Below, in pieces: positions 51,196 through 60,140 of a stretch of DNA of 64,000 nt. Each line of letters starts with the position of its first letter. Position 1 is the stretch's first letter. Origin of the DNA: Brevundimonas pishanensis (GTDB lineage: Bacteria; Pseudomonadota; Alphaproteobacteria; Caulobacterales; Caulobacteraceae); NCBI RefSeq assembly GCF_022750635.1, contig NZ_JAJKBG010000005.1, forward strand, positions 62,001-126,000, given 5' to 3'. The notes below the pieces were generated by a model. It was not told the DNA's origin and ran no database searches. It saw only the letters and a list, made by a program, of their open reading frames with translations. Made by a program: the position numbers and the translations under genes.

Positions 51196-52070
51196 TGGAT
51201 TTGAAGGACGTGAAGATGGTGCGCGAACTGCCTGATCTGGTGATCGAGCCTGTTGTGCGGATGGCGCTGGCCGAGGATCTGGGGCGCTGTGGTGATGTGA
51301 CGGCGCAGGCCTGTATTCCGGCGGATGCGAGGATGAAGGCCCAGTTCCGTGCGCGTCAGGATGGCGTGATGGCGGGCGGCGCGGCTGTGCGGATCGCCTG
51401 TCTGATGATGGACCCCAAGGCGCGGGTGGAGATCCTCGTGGCCGATGGCAGCGCGATTGCCAAGGGCGATGTGCTGGTCGGGGTCGAGGGATCGGCGCGG
51501 GGGCTGTTGGCGGCAGAGCGGACGGCGCTGAACATCCTTGGCCGTATGTGCGGGATCGCGACGCAGACGCGGACCTATGTGCAGGCGGTGGCGGGGACAA
51601 AGGCGAGGATTGCCGATACCCGCAAGACGACGCCGGGGCTGAGGGCGCTGGAGAAGCACGCGGTGGCGTGCGGGGGCGGGATCAATCACCGCTTTGGCTT
51701 GGATGACGCCATCCTGATCAAGGACAATCACGTCGCGGTCTGTGGCGGCGTGGGCAAGGCTGTACGGGCAGCCAAAGCCTTTGCGCCGCACCTGATGAAG
51801 GTGGAGGTCGAGGTGGACGGTCTGGATCAGCTGGACGAGGCGCTGGCTGAAGGCCCCGACGTCGTCATGCTGGACAACTTTACGCTGACCGACATGAGCG
51901 AGGCTGTGCGGCGCGTGAAGACCAGCGGCGTTCAGGTTGTTTTGGAAGCGTCGGGTGGGGTGAATCTCGACACGGTGGCGGGGATTGCCGCGACGGGGGT
52001 CGATGTCATCTCCGTGGGGGCGCTGACCCACTCGGTGATCCAGCTGGATATCGGGCTGGATGCGGTCTGA
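51195..52070 (+). CDS. nadC: Nicotinate-nucleotide pyrophosphorylase (quinolinate PRTase)
   Basis: Converts quinolinate and PRPP to nicotinate mononucleotide. About 291 residues with RMALAEDLGRCGDVTAQAC, the substrate-binding TRKTTPGLRALEKHAV and HRFGLDDAILIKDNH, and the barrel motif VEVEVDGLDQLDEAL. ATG shares a base with the nadB stop (TGATG); a GTG one codon earlier is possible. Last gene of the operon, followed by a terminator. Confidence 0.96.
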   Translation: MDLKDVKMVRELPDLVIEPVVRMALAEDLGRCGDVTAQACIPADARMKAQFRARQDGVMAGGAAVRIACLMMDPKARVEILVADGSAIAKGDVLVGVEGSARGLLAAERTALNILGRMCGIATQTRTYVQAVAGTKARIADTRKTTPGLRALEKHAVACGGGINHRFGLDDAILIKDNHVAVCGGVGKAVRAAKAFAPHLMKVEVEVDGLDQLDEALAEGPDVVMLDNFTLTDMSEAVRRVKTSGVQVVLEASGGVNLDTVAGIAATGVDVISVGALTHSVIQLDIGLDAV

Positions 52071-52103
52071 CGACCGGTAGATTTTACGGTTATTTGAGGA
52101 ACG

Positions 52104-52150
52104 GGACGCCGGAGCAGGGGTTAATTACCCACGCTCTGGCGTCCTGTTTT
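52104..52150 (+). terminator. Intrinsic terminator of the nad operon
   Basis: 12-bp stem GGACGCCGGAGC / GCTCTGGCGTCC (one mismatch or G-U), 17-nt loop, then TGTTTT. Confidence 0.85.
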
Positions 52151-52154
52151 CCTG

Positions 52155-53177
52155 TCAGGTCGCTGCTGCCAGCGGCGCGGTCTGGACAGAGGCCGCGTTC
52201 GTGCTCACCGGAACCACCTGAACGGTGGCGGCAGGTTGAGCCACAGGCTTGGTTTCTGCGGGAGCGGTTTCGGCCTTCGGAGCCGAGTACGGGCGAGGGC
52301 CCTGAGGCTCGGCCGTGATCGAGGCCTGCATCACGCGCGGAACAGCGGCAGAGGCCTGAATCTCGCTCGAGAGATTGGATGCCGAGCCGTTGCGACCGCC
52401 GAAGCGATAGAACATGTGGCTGCCGACCTGATTGACCCGCACCAGTTGGTTGCGCCACGAGGGCGAAACGGCCGTGGTGTGGAAGTGGGTCGCCGCGCCA
52501 ACGGCATTGTAGGTCTCGCCAGCCAGAGCCGCCGACGCGATATCACGCGCGCGGTTCCATGCGGCGCGGTTCACCGCAGCACGCATCGCACCATTACAGG
52601 TGAAGCTGAACTGGCAGCCGGTCGAGCGGTTGGAGCCCTGGAAGACGACGCCGCAAACGGTCTTGGGGAAGGCCGGATGGCGGGCGCGGTTCAGAACCAC
52701 CTGCGCCACGGCCTTCATGCCGTTGTGGCCTTCGCCGCGGGCTTCGTAATAGACGGCCTGGGTCAGGCATTCGAGATCGCGCGATTGGTCGCGGGCACCC
52801 GAAACACGGAAGCTGCCGACTTTCTCGGGAGTGGCGAGTGACTGAAGGCGGGCAGTAAGAACTTCGGACTGATGGTCGCGCAGGGCAGCGCCGTCGATCG
52901 CATAGGGGTCATGGCGATTGGCAATCGCCAGTGCGCTGGCATCGAGGCCGCCAGCTGCGAGGGCCATGGCTTCCTGGCTGTACCCGTTCATACCGGCGGT
53001 CGAAATCCGCTCGGCCTGGGTACGCACCGTCGAAGCCTGGGCGGATACACCGCCCATATAGGCTCCTCCGACCGCGAGCGTGATCAGGCCGCCAACAGCA
53101 GCGGTCACCGCGACAGGGCGCGGGTCCAGCTTGCGCATGGCGTGTTTGATCTCACGCAGGGGCGAAGAGAGTGACAA
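52155..53177 (-). CDS. SleB/CwlJ-type cell wall hydrolase, copy 1
   Basis: A 340-residue envelope protein with an N-terminal membrane helix (residues about 22-44) and a Hydrolase_2 domain: CLTQAVYYEARGEGHNGMKA with the catalytic Glu, AVAQVVLNRARHPAFPKTVC, and CQFSFTCNG. A Pro/Ala/Val-rich C-terminal tail (about 80 residues) follows. Members are lytic transglycosylase-like murein hydrolases. A second homolog lies 4.4 kb to the right. Confidence 0.88.
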   Translation of the reverse strand: MSLSSPLREIKHAMRKLDPRPVAVTAAVGGLITLAVGGAYMGGVSAQASTVRTQAERISTAGMNGYSQEAMALAAGGLDASALAIANRHDPYAIDGAALRDHQSEVLTARLQSLATPEKVGSFRVSGARDQSRDLECLTQAVYYEARGEGHNGMKAVAQVVLNRARHPAFPKTVCGVVFQGSNRSTGCQFSFTCNGAMRAAVNRAAWNRARDIASAALAGETYNAVGAATHFHTTAVSPSWRNQLVRVNQVGSHMFYRFGGRNGSASNLSSEIQASAAVPRVMQASITAEPQGPRPYSAPKAETAPAETKPVAQPAATVQVVPVSTNAASVQTAPLAAAT

Positions 53178-53550
53178 ATGATCATTCCTGTGTGGCAGGG
53201 CGAGAAACGCCGCCCCTTAACTCCGGTAGTCACAGTCGGACGATGGGTCCGTACGCAATCACCAGAACCGCGATCACCGGACAGAGCGATCAGCGGAAGC
53301 CGGGCCTTAAGCCATCTACTTGTGGCGGAAATGTGATTGATTCGATGTTTGTTGTGAAGATGTGGACAAAAGTCTCGGGTATTTGAGTAGGGGTTGAGTG
53401 CCCCGTTTGGTGCCCTGTGTCGAGCTATAAGCTTATCTTGCGAATACTGTATTGGTAAGTTGATGCAATTGTGCAGTGAAGAGCTTGACCGTACCGGAAA
53501 CCGTTTTCGTTAATGCACGAATACTTGAAAATGCATTAGCTTGACCGTGG
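53178..53550. other. Intergenic region with repeats
   Basis: Non-coding. Two direct copies of AGCTTGACCGT (53482-53492 and 53538-53548) and an inverted pair TAATGCA (53511-53517) / TGCATTA (53532-53538) lie just upstream of the EcfG-type promoter of the lipoprotein gene; possible regulator sites. Confidence 0.5.
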
Positions 53551-53575
53551 GGAACCTTGGCCGGATCACCGCGTT
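53551..53575 (+). promoter_or_regulatory. EcfG (SigT)-type general stress promoter
   Basis: GGAAC (53551-53555), 16-nt spacer, CGTT (53572-53575): exact match to the alphaproteobacterial general-stress pattern. Transcription would start about 25 bp before the lipoprotein ATG. Confidence 0.8.
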
Positions 53576-53607
53576 TTAATTACAATCGATTCAAGGAGTT
53601 CGGTCCG

Positions 53608-53808
53608 ATGAAGAACTATCGTTCACAAATCATTACTACCCTGGCCCTCGCGGGCCTGTCGGCGGCCATGCTGGCGGGCTGTGGACACACCATCGAGCAG
53701 AAGGCGGCGACCGGTGCGGTGGCCGGCGCTGTGGTTGGTGGTCCGGTCGGTGCGGCTGTAGGTGGTGCAGCAGGTGCGGCTGTCGGTCATGCCGAAAAGC
53801 CGAAATAG
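53608..53808 (+). CDS. Glycine-zipper lipoprotein
   Basis: A 66-residue lipoprotein: signal peptide with lipobox LAGC (Cys25), then a glycine-zipper stretch GAVAGAVVGGPVGAAVGG and AAGAAVGHAEKP. Small OmpA/SlyB-like zipper proteins insert into membranes and respond to envelope stress. AAGGAG precedes the ATG; the longer frame starts in the promoter. EcfG-type control predicted, terminator behind. Confidence 0.85.
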   Translation: MKNYRSQIITTLALAGLSAAMLAGCGHTIEQKAATGAVAGAVVGGPVGAAVGGAAGAAVGHAEKPK

Positions 53809-53884
53809 GACGCTTCTCTCGGCGTAAAGCTTCTCGCGAAGGCACCCCGTATCGGGGCTGGCGGAGCGAAGAAGACGGCACCTT

Positions 53885-53919
53885 GAGCCAGACCTTCTAT
53901 CGGGGTCTGGCTCTTTTTT
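53885..53919 (+). terminator. Intrinsic terminator after the lipoprotein gene
   Basis: 10-bp perfect stem GAGCCAGACC / GGTCTGGCTC with TTTTTT; the T-run touches the stop codon of the convergent kinase gene. Confidence 0.92.
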
Positions 53920-56782
53920 ATGCGCGTCGGGGTTTAAGCACGGCGCGAAGCTGGCTGGGAGTATAGGGCTTGGGCAGGAAGGCCCAGGAGGTATTGCGCA
54001 GGGCTTCGGCCTCGCCCGGGAAACCGGAGGACAGGACCACGCGCATGTTGGGCCAGACTTCCGAGACACGGTTGGCCAGTTCGATGCCGCTCATCCCGCC
54101 GGGCATCAAAATGTCGCTGAGCAGAATGTCGAAGGTCTCGTTATCCAGCCGCTTCAGTGCCTCGGCGGCATTGGGGACACGTTCGACCTGGAGGCCCTCG
54201 CCGCTCAGCACGGCAGCGGCCAGTGCGGCGACGTCATGGTCGTCCTCGACGAGCAGGAGACGCTCGTTTTTCGGGGGCTCCGCGGAGGCGTCCTGATCCG
54301 GTTGGGGGTGGACGATGACTTCGTCGGACAGGTCTGCGTCGGGCGTAGGGGCTAGGCGCGGGTCGAGCCAAGGTAGGAACAGATTGATGCGCGTGCCCTT
54401 GTCCGGCTCGGACTGGATGGAGATGGAGCCACCGCTTTGGCGGGTGAAACCATAGACCTGTGACAAGCCCAGACCCGTGCCGTGTCCGACGCCCTTGGTG
54501 GTGAAGAAGGGCTCGAACACGCGGCGCTGGACGTCCTCGGTCATGCCCGAGCCTTTGTCGGCGACGGTGACGCGGATATAGCGACCGGGCAGGAGGTCCG
54601 ACGGGTGGATGGCAGGCTTGGTCGACTTGGGCGCAGGCGCAGGCGTGCCGAGCGGCAGTTCGGGATCGGCCAGCGCAGGTACGCTATAGTCTGCCGTCTC
54701 CACGCTGATGCGGCCATCGGCTGGCGAGGCGTCGCGGGCGTTGACCAGAAGATTGATTAGCGCGGCCTCGAACTTCGCTGAGTCAACGAGAACGGGTGCT
54801 GGGCCGCTCTTGAGCTTGAAGGTCAGGGTCATGCCGTCGCCGACCGCCTGATGCAGCAGGGGCTCGCCTTCTTTGATGAGGGCGTTGATATCGGTCGAGG
54901 ACGGGCGAAGCGTCTGGCGACGCGAGAAGGCCAGCAACTGGCCCGTGAGACGCTCGCCACGGCGTGCGGCGGCGAGGGCCGCTTCGACCATCTTCTGGCG
55001 GCGGGCGGGATCTTCGGTTTTGCGGATGATCTCCAGACCCCCCATGATGACGGTCAGCAGATTGTTGAAATCGTGGGCGACCCCGCCGGTCAGACGACCG
55101 ACCGCTTCGAGGCGATGGGAGCGGACGAGATCGGCCTCGGCCTTGGCCTTTTCAGCCAGAGCGGCGCTGACGCGTTCTTCGAGCAGTTCGTTGATGCGTT
55201 TCAGGTCACGCTCGGCGCGCTGGCTCTCGGTGGCATCGACGCTGACGCCGGTGAAGCCGACCAGAGTGCCGCTGATATCGTAACGTGGGGCGGCCTCGGT
55301 GCGGATCCAGCGCTCGCCATAGGTCGGGTGGCAGATGCGGCCGAGGAAGGAGAAGCGGCGCTCTTCGCGGGTGGCATCGGCGAGGGTCTGGTCGAAGCTC
55401 GGCAAATCCTCGGGGTGCGTCATCGAGCGCAGCGTCGAGAGCAGGCGATGGGGCGGCATGCCGCCGAAGACGCGGCGGAAGCGGTGGTTGCCAAACTCGG
55501 TATTGCCCTGTGCATCGACCATCCAGATGACGGCAGGGGCGCTGTCGGCAATGGTGCGGAAGCGGGCTTCGGACTCTTGGATGCGGGCGGCGGCTTCGTG
55601 GGTCTCGGTGATGTCGAAGGCGGTGCCGATCAGGCCGATGCGGTTGCCATCGCGGTCATAGCGAGGCTGGTGCATCGAACGCAGCCAGCGCCACTGGCCG
55701 TCGTGGCGACGATAGCGGGCCAGCATGGTGAAGGGCTCGCCGCTGGCCATTCCGGCCATAAAGATACTGCGGGTCCGGTCGAAGTCCTCCGGATGGAGGT
55801 AGGATTGCCAGTCATCAGGTGTGACTTCGTCCAGTGAGGTGCCGGTGAACTCCAGATAGGCCCGGTTCACAAACCGTCCGTTGTGGGAGCTGTCGGTCAG
55901 CCACAGCATGACGGGCACGGAATCGGCGATGGTGCGGAAGCTGTGGCGGGTCTCGGACAGGGCGTCTTCGGCCTCGCGGGTGGCGGTGATGTCGAGGATG
56001 ATCGCCAAGACAGCGTAGGACTGGCCGTCGTTGTCCTGAAGGGCGCGAACATCGACAAGGGCGCGGACGATGCCACCGTCGGGGCGGATGTAGCGCTGTT
56101 CAAGCTGCCAGCTGGTGCGCTCCATCCGTGCAGCAGTGTTGATGTCGTAGCGCAGGCCGTCGAGGTCGCCCGGATGGGTGAACTCGATGACGTTGTGGCC
56201 GACGATCTGGTCGAGGGGACGGCCGACCATTTCGGCGAAGCGGGCGTTGGCTTCGAGAACCACGCCGGCCAGATCGGCGCGGACAATGCCGGCGGAGGCC
56301 TGGTCGATGATGGCGCGCAGTTCGCGTGCGACCGTGCGGTGCTCGGTCATCACTGCATAGAGCTGGCCGTGGGCCAGATGCAGGCGTCTTAGCGAATGAC
56401 GCAGCGAGGCACCGACCGCGCCGCAGACTGTGCCGATGAGGGCGAAGCTGAGGGCTGAGGGCGGGAAGGGATTGTTCGGAATGCCCAGTGCAGCGCCGTG
56501 TCCCATCAGGAAGGACATGCCGAAAATACAGAGTGCAATGGTCAAAAGACTGGCTGCGAAGCCGCCTGCGAGGCCGCTCAGCAGAACCGCGGGGATAAGG
56601 AGAGAGAAGCCGACGACATGACCGAGGAAGGGACCAAAGGCGATCCGAAGACCAAAGAAGGCGAGGGTCAGCGCAATGGCAATCGCGATGCGATAAGGCC
56701 ACGACGGCAAGGGGCCGCCTGCGAGCTGTCCGATGTTGCGGTCTAAAAAGGAGGTGCCTTGATCAAGGCGGGCTTCGGGCAT
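53918..56782 (-). CDS. Hybrid sensor histidine kinase with PAS domains
   Basis: A 954-residue membrane kinase. An N-terminal domain of about four helices (residues 28-130, MASE/DUF4118-like), then three PAS domains (starting about residues 160, 285, 410), HisKA with H-box RLTGGVAHDFNNLLTVI, HATPase (DKGSGM; VFEPFFTTKGVGHGTGLGL) and a receiver domain at the C-terminus (LLLVEDDHDV; phospho-Asp in LLSDILMPGG; Lys in FLPKPYTPSQL). An EcfG-type promoter 70-95 bp upstream puts it in the general stress regulon. No response regulator is adjacent. Confidence 0.93.
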   Translation of the reverse strand: MPEARLDQGTSFLDRNIGQLAGGPLPSWPYRIAIAIALTLAFFGLRIAFGPFLGHVVGFSLLIPAVLLSGLAGGFAASLLTIALCIFGMSFLMGHGAALGIPNNPFPPSALSFALIGTVCGAVGASLRHSLRRLHLAHGQLYAVMTEHRTVARELRAIIDQASAGIVRADLAGVVLEANARFAEMVGRPLDQIVGHNVIEFTHPGDLDGLRYDINTAARMERTSWQLEQRYIRPDGGIVRALVDVRALQDNDGQSYAVLAIILDITATREAEDALSETRHSFRTIADSVPVMLWLTDSSHNGRFVNRAYLEFTGTSLDEVTPDDWQSYLHPEDFDRTRSIFMAGMASGEPFTMLARYRRHDGQWRWLRSMHQPRYDRDGNRIGLIGTAFDITETHEAAARIQESEARFRTIADSAPAVIWMVDAQGNTEFGNHRFRRVFGGMPPHRLLSTLRSMTHPEDLPSFDQTLADATREERRFSFLGRICHPTYGERWIRTEAAPRYDISGTLVGFTGVSVDATESQRAERDLKRINELLEERVSAALAEKAKAEADLVRSHRLEAVGRLTGGVAHDFNNLLTVIMGGLEIIRKTEDPARRQKMVEAALAAARRGERLTGQLLAFSRRQTLRPSSTDINALIKEGEPLLHQAVGDGMTLTFKLKSGPAPVLVDSAKFEAALINLLVNARDASPADGRISVETADYSVPALADPELPLGTPAPAPKSTKPAIHPSDLLPGRYIRVTVADKGSGMTEDVQRRVFEPFFTTKGVGHGTGLGLSQVYGFTRQSGGSISIQSEPDKGTRINLFLPWLDPRLAPTPDADLSDEVIVHPQPDQDASAEPPKNERLLLVEDDHDVAALAAAVLSGEGLQVERVPNAAEALKRLDNETFDILLSDILMPGGMSGIELANRVSEVWPNMRVVLSSGFPGEAEALRNTSWAFLPKPYTPSQLRAVLKPRRA

Positions 56783-56851
56783 GCGGTACGGTCAGACGTC
56801 GACGGGAGGATTTTGGCGGGCGCGGTCGTGTTGAATAATGGCTGACTGTGC

Positions 56852-56876
56852 AACGCCAAAGGTTGGAGGACGTTCC
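56852..56876 (-). promoter_or_regulatory. EcfG (SigT)-type general stress promoter of the kinase
   Basis: On the minus strand GGAAC (56876 to 56872), 16-nt spacer, CGTT (56855 to 56852). It lies 70-95 bp before the kinase ATG. Confidence 0.75.
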
Positions 56877-56996
56877 GTTTGCGGTAGCCGAGTGATGGAT
56901 GCTGCGATGGCGAATTTGCCGATGCATGTTCCATTTTCAACGTGCGAACCTACATACAGAGCCTAGCTTTCACCGAAGTCATCATAGAGGGGTCAA

Positions 56997-57473
56997 ATGA
57001 GCGAACACATCGATACCGGATTTAGCGACAGCCAGCGCGAGGCCATTGCGCAGGAACTGTCGAAGATGCTGGCCGACAGCTATGCCGTTTATCAAAAGAC
57101 GCATGGTTATCACTGGAATGTGCGCGGGCCGGAGTTCTTCAGCCTGCATGGACTGTTCCAGCAGCAGTACACCGAGATTTGGACCGCGCTGGATGATATC
57201 GCCGAGCGTATCCGGGCTCTGGGCGTTCTGGCTCCGCAATCGGGTTCGGCCTTTGGCAATCTGACGTCGATTTCGGAAGGCAATCCGGACAAGTCGGCGC
57301 AGGATATGTTGAGCGAGCTGGTGCGTGACCATGGCACCGTTATCAAAACGGCCCGCGCGGCGCTGAAGGTGGCCGAAGAGGCCGGCGACGAGGCGACGGT
57401 GGACCTGATGACCCAGCGTCTGGCCGCGCACGAGAAGGCGGCGTGGATGTTGCGCTCCAGCATCGGGCGCTGA
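56997..57473 (+). CDS. dps: Dps family ferritin-like protein
   Basis: A 158-residue Dps, which binds DNA and stores iron as a dodecamer, protecting from peroxide. The ferroxidase ligands are spaced as in E. coli Dps: His39 (YHWNVRG), His51 (SLHGLF), Asp66 and Glu70 (LDDIAERI). RBS GAGGGG 8 nt before the ATG. It is divergent from the kinase gene. Confidence 0.93.
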   Translation: MSEHIDTGFSDSQREAIAQELSKMLADSYAVYQKTHGYHWNVRGPEFFSLHGLFQQQYTEIWTALDDIAERIRALGVLAPQSGSAFGNLTSISEGNPDKSAQDMLSELVRDHGTVIKTARAALKVAEEAGDEATVDLMTQRLAAHEKAAWMLRSSIGR

Positions 57474-57591
57474 GACGCCTCATCAAACCTTAATGTAGAC
57501 GTCCGAAAACTGCCGGATTGGGCCTGTTTAACAGGCTGTCCGGCAGGGTTCGGGCGTTTTGTCTTTGTTGAAGGTCCCCCGCCTTTTGCTG

Positions 57592-58773
57592 ATGTCGTTG
57601 TTGCCACAACCCAAGGAGCGTGACGCGGAAGGTTCGCGTCTGCGTCGGGTGCTGCCTGTCGCGCTGGCGGCGGGTGCGGCGCTGGTGGTGGCCATGGCCA
57701 GCGGCATGTCGGCGTGGTCGGAGCCCAAGCTGGACATGGTGCGTACCGCAGAGGCCGTGGCCGAGGCTGCGGGCGGTAGCTATGGCGTCGATGGTCTGGC
57801 GGGCGTGATGTCGCGGCTGGACGGGGCGCAACTGGCGCTGGCGCTGCGGCATGATCCGGCGATGGGTATTGCGGCTATTCCCGGCCTGACACCGGGGTGG
57901 GAGAGCCTGAGATTGGCGGGTAAGCCGGATCCGTTTGCGACCATCAGCGGTTTGGAGGCTTTGCGGCTCAATGCGGCGACGCAGGGCGATGCGGTGGTCG
58001 CCGCTGCGCCGCCCTTTGCTTTCAGGCCGCAGAGCAACGCGGATCGGCAGCGGGCGCTGCGGTGCCTTACACAGGCGGTCTATTACGAGGCGGCGCTGGA
58101 GCCCGACGAGGGGCAGGCCGGTGTGGCGCAGGTGATCCTGAACCGCGTGCGCGACCCTAACTATCCCAGCAGTATCTGCGGCGTGGTCTATCAAGGGGCC
58201 GAGCGCAATACGGGCTGTCAGTTCACCTTTACCTGCGACGGCAATCTGGCGCGGACGCCTGTGCCGTGGGCCTGGGAGCGCGCCAAGCGGGTGGCCGAGC
58301 GGGCGCTTGCCGGAGCGGTCGCTGCCAAGGTTGGATCGGCCACACACTATCATGCCGACTATGTACGTCCGTGGTGGGCCCCCAGCTTGACCAAGGTCTC
58401 GCAGACGGGGGCGCATATCTTCTATCGCTGGCCGGGTGCGGCAGGAGCGGTGGCTTCGCTGAGCCAGAGCTATAGTGGACGTGAGCCTGTTATCGACGAG
58501 GCGCGCTTTGCCCGTCCGCGCGATGTGGTGACGGCGGCGCTGGCTGATGACGGCATGGCCGAGAAGAATGCCGAACTGGTGCGCGATCTGTTGGGTACCG
58601 GCAACCGCACTGTGGAGTTCGAGGGCACGACCAAGATTGTGGGGGCACCCAGCCTTGGCGGGCGGCGTCAGCCGACGGCCAAGGAAATCTCCGACATTAA
58701 CGATCGTCTGAAGGCGTTCGAGGAAGGGCGCTCGGCGACAGCTGCGGCTCCTGAGACGACGCCTGAGGGTTAA
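57592..58773 (+). CDS. SleB/CwlJ-type cell wall hydrolase, copy 2
   Basis: About 393 residues with an N-terminal membrane helix (LPVALAAGAALVVAMASG) and a Hydrolase_2 domain: RCLTQAVYYEAALEPDEG, AQVILNRVRDPNYPSSICG and CQFTFTCDG. The YYEARGE of copy 1 reads YYEAALE here: the first Glu is kept, the second motif residue is shifted. C-terminal extension of about 130 polar residues. The start is unclear: no RBS is seen before ATG 57592; a TTG at 57559 is the alternative. Confidence 0.85.
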   Translation: MSLLPQPKERDAEGSRLRRVLPVALAAGAALVVAMASGMSAWSEPKLDMVRTAEAVAEAAGGSYGVDGLAGVMSRLDGAQLALALRHDPAMGIAAIPGLTPGWESLRLAGKPDPFATISGLEALRLNAATQGDAVVAAAPPFAFRPQSNADRQRALRCLTQAVYYEAALEPDEGQAGVAQVILNRVRDPNYPSSICGVVYQGAERNTGCQFTFTCDGNLARTPVPWAWERAKRVAERALAGAVAAKVGSATHYHADYVRPWWAPSLTKVSQTGAHIFYRWPGAAGAVASLSQSYSGREPVIDEARFARPRDVVTAALADDGMAEKNAELVRDLLGTGNRTVEFEGTTKIVGAPSLGGRRQPTAKEISDINDRLKAFEEGRSATAAAPETTPEG

Positions 58774-59066
58774 GGCCTATTCAATTGCGCGGCGTGGGCG
58801 GGCTGCAGTTGTCGATTTGATAGATAGGCGGTTTGGGCGGCCCGTTCGTCTTCGCTGAAAGGAATGTCGGTGACGCCTTCGATGGGGTGGTAGTCGCCCC
58901 AGCCGTAGTGGTCGTTATAGGTCTGGCCCATCTCGTTATAAGTCGAGGCGTGGAAGGCTTTGACGAAGCGGGCGTCCGGTTCTCGCATGACGTCGGCTTG
59001 AGCGCTGACGAGGCTGCATTCCATGCTGTCGTCGGTTTCCCAGATTTCGAACAGAAGCGCGGCCAT
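58770..59066 (-). CDS. Conserved hypothetical, 98 aa
   Basis: A soluble protein starting MAALLFEIWETDDSMECSLV, with FVKAFHASTYNEMGQ and a Tyr/Trp/Gly-rich NDHYGWGDYHPIEG. No family recognised. It overlaps the convergent hydrolase gene by 4 nt and follows trxB in the same direction across a terminator. Confidence 0.7.
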   Translation of the reverse strand: MAALLFEIWETDDSMECSLVSAQADVMREPDARFVKAFHASTYNEMGQTYNDHYGWGDYHPIEGVTDIPFSEDERAAQTAYLSNRQLQPAHAAQLNRP

Positions 59067-59082
59067 CGTTCACCTTTGCCGT

Positions 59083-59114
59083 AAAGAAAAAGGCCGCTCC
59101 GAAGAGCGGCCTTT
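59083..59114 (-). terminator. Intrinsic terminator after trxB
   Basis: 8-bp perfect stem GGCCGCTC / GAGCGGCC extended by A and T tracts, with TTTTTCTTT on the minus strand. Confidence 0.9.
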
Positions 59115-59117
59115 GCG

Positions 59118-60092
59118 TTAGGCAGCTTGAGCCTTTTTGTGGTCTTCCTCGGCGAGGAAGCGGCCCGCATCGAGGGCGGCCATACAGCCCATGCCCGCGG
59201 CGGTGACAGCCTGACGGTAGACATCGTCGGTCACGTCGCCCGCGGCATAGACGCCTTCGATGGCGGTCTTCGGCGTGCCCGGCTGGACGACAATGTAGCC
59301 GCCTTCTTTCATTTCCAGCTGGCCCGCGAACAGTTCCGACGACGGAGCGTGGCCGATGGCGATGAAGACGCCGTCAGCGTCGATGTGCGAGGTCTCGCCC
59401 GTGACGGTGTCTTTCAGGCGCACGCCGGTAACGTTCTTGGCGAAGCCGTCCACGGCACCGACGATTTCCTCGACGGCGCTGTTCCAGACGATGTTGACCT
59501 TCGGGTGGGCGAACAGGCGCTCCTGAAGGATTTTTTCCGAGCGCAGGGTGTCGCGGCGGTGAACCAGCGTGACGCTCTCGGCGAAGTTGGTGAGGAAGAG
59601 GGCTTCTTCGACGGCGGTGTTGCCGCCGCCGACGACGACGACCTTCTTGCCGCGATAGAAGAAGCCGTCGCAGGTAGCGCAGGCCGAGACGCCGAAACCT
59701 TGGTAGGCAGCCTCAGACTCCAGACCGAGCCATTTGGCTTGAGCGCCGGTCGAGATGATGATGGTCTCGGCGAGGATTTCGGTGCCGCTATCCAGCGTCA
59801 GGAGGAACGGGCGCTGTGATAGGTCGGCCTTGGTGACGATGTCGTGGATGACCTCGGTGCCGACGTGTTCGGCCTGTTCCTGCATCTGCTGCATCAGCCA
59901 CGGACCCTGAATGGTCTCGGCGAAGCCCGGATAGTTTTCCACGTCGGTGGTGATGGTCAGTTGGCCGCCCGGTTGCAGGCCTGCGATCACAACAGGATTC
60001 AGCGAGGCGCGGGCGGCATAGATGGCGGCGGTCCAACCGGCAGGGCCGGAGCCGATGATGGCGACGCGAACAGTGCGGATGTCTTGGGTCAT
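59118..60092 (-). CDS. trxB: Thioredoxin reductase
   Basis: NADPH-dependent reduction of thioredoxin. The 324-residue product has an FAD site VAIIGSGPAGWTAAIYAARA, PGGQL, the redox CATC (Cys138, Cys141) in SACATCDGFFYRGK, the NADPH site VVVVGGGNTAVEEALFL and GVYAAGDVTDDVYRQAVTA. Cytoplasmic. Confidence 0.97.
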   Translation of the reverse strand: MTQDIRTVRVAIIGSGPAGWTAAIYAARASLNPVVIAGLQPGGQLTITTDVENYPGFAETIQGPWLMQQMQEQAEHVGTEVIHDIVTKADLSQRPFLLTLDSGTEILAETIIISTGAQAKWLGLESEAAYQGFGVSACATCDGFFYRGKKVVVVGGGNTAVEEALFLTNFAESVTLVHRRDTLRSEKILQERLFAHPKVNIVWNSAVEEIVGAVDGFAKNVTGVRLKDTVTGETSHIDADGVFIAIGHAPSSELFAGQLEMKEGGYIVVQPGTPKTAIEGVYAAGDVTDDVYRQAVTAAGMGCMAALDAGRFLAEEDHKKAQAA

Positions 60093-60140
60093 GGCCCGTA
60101 TTTAGAGGGTGATTCTTCGCTTCGCCATCTCTGGCTTCGC

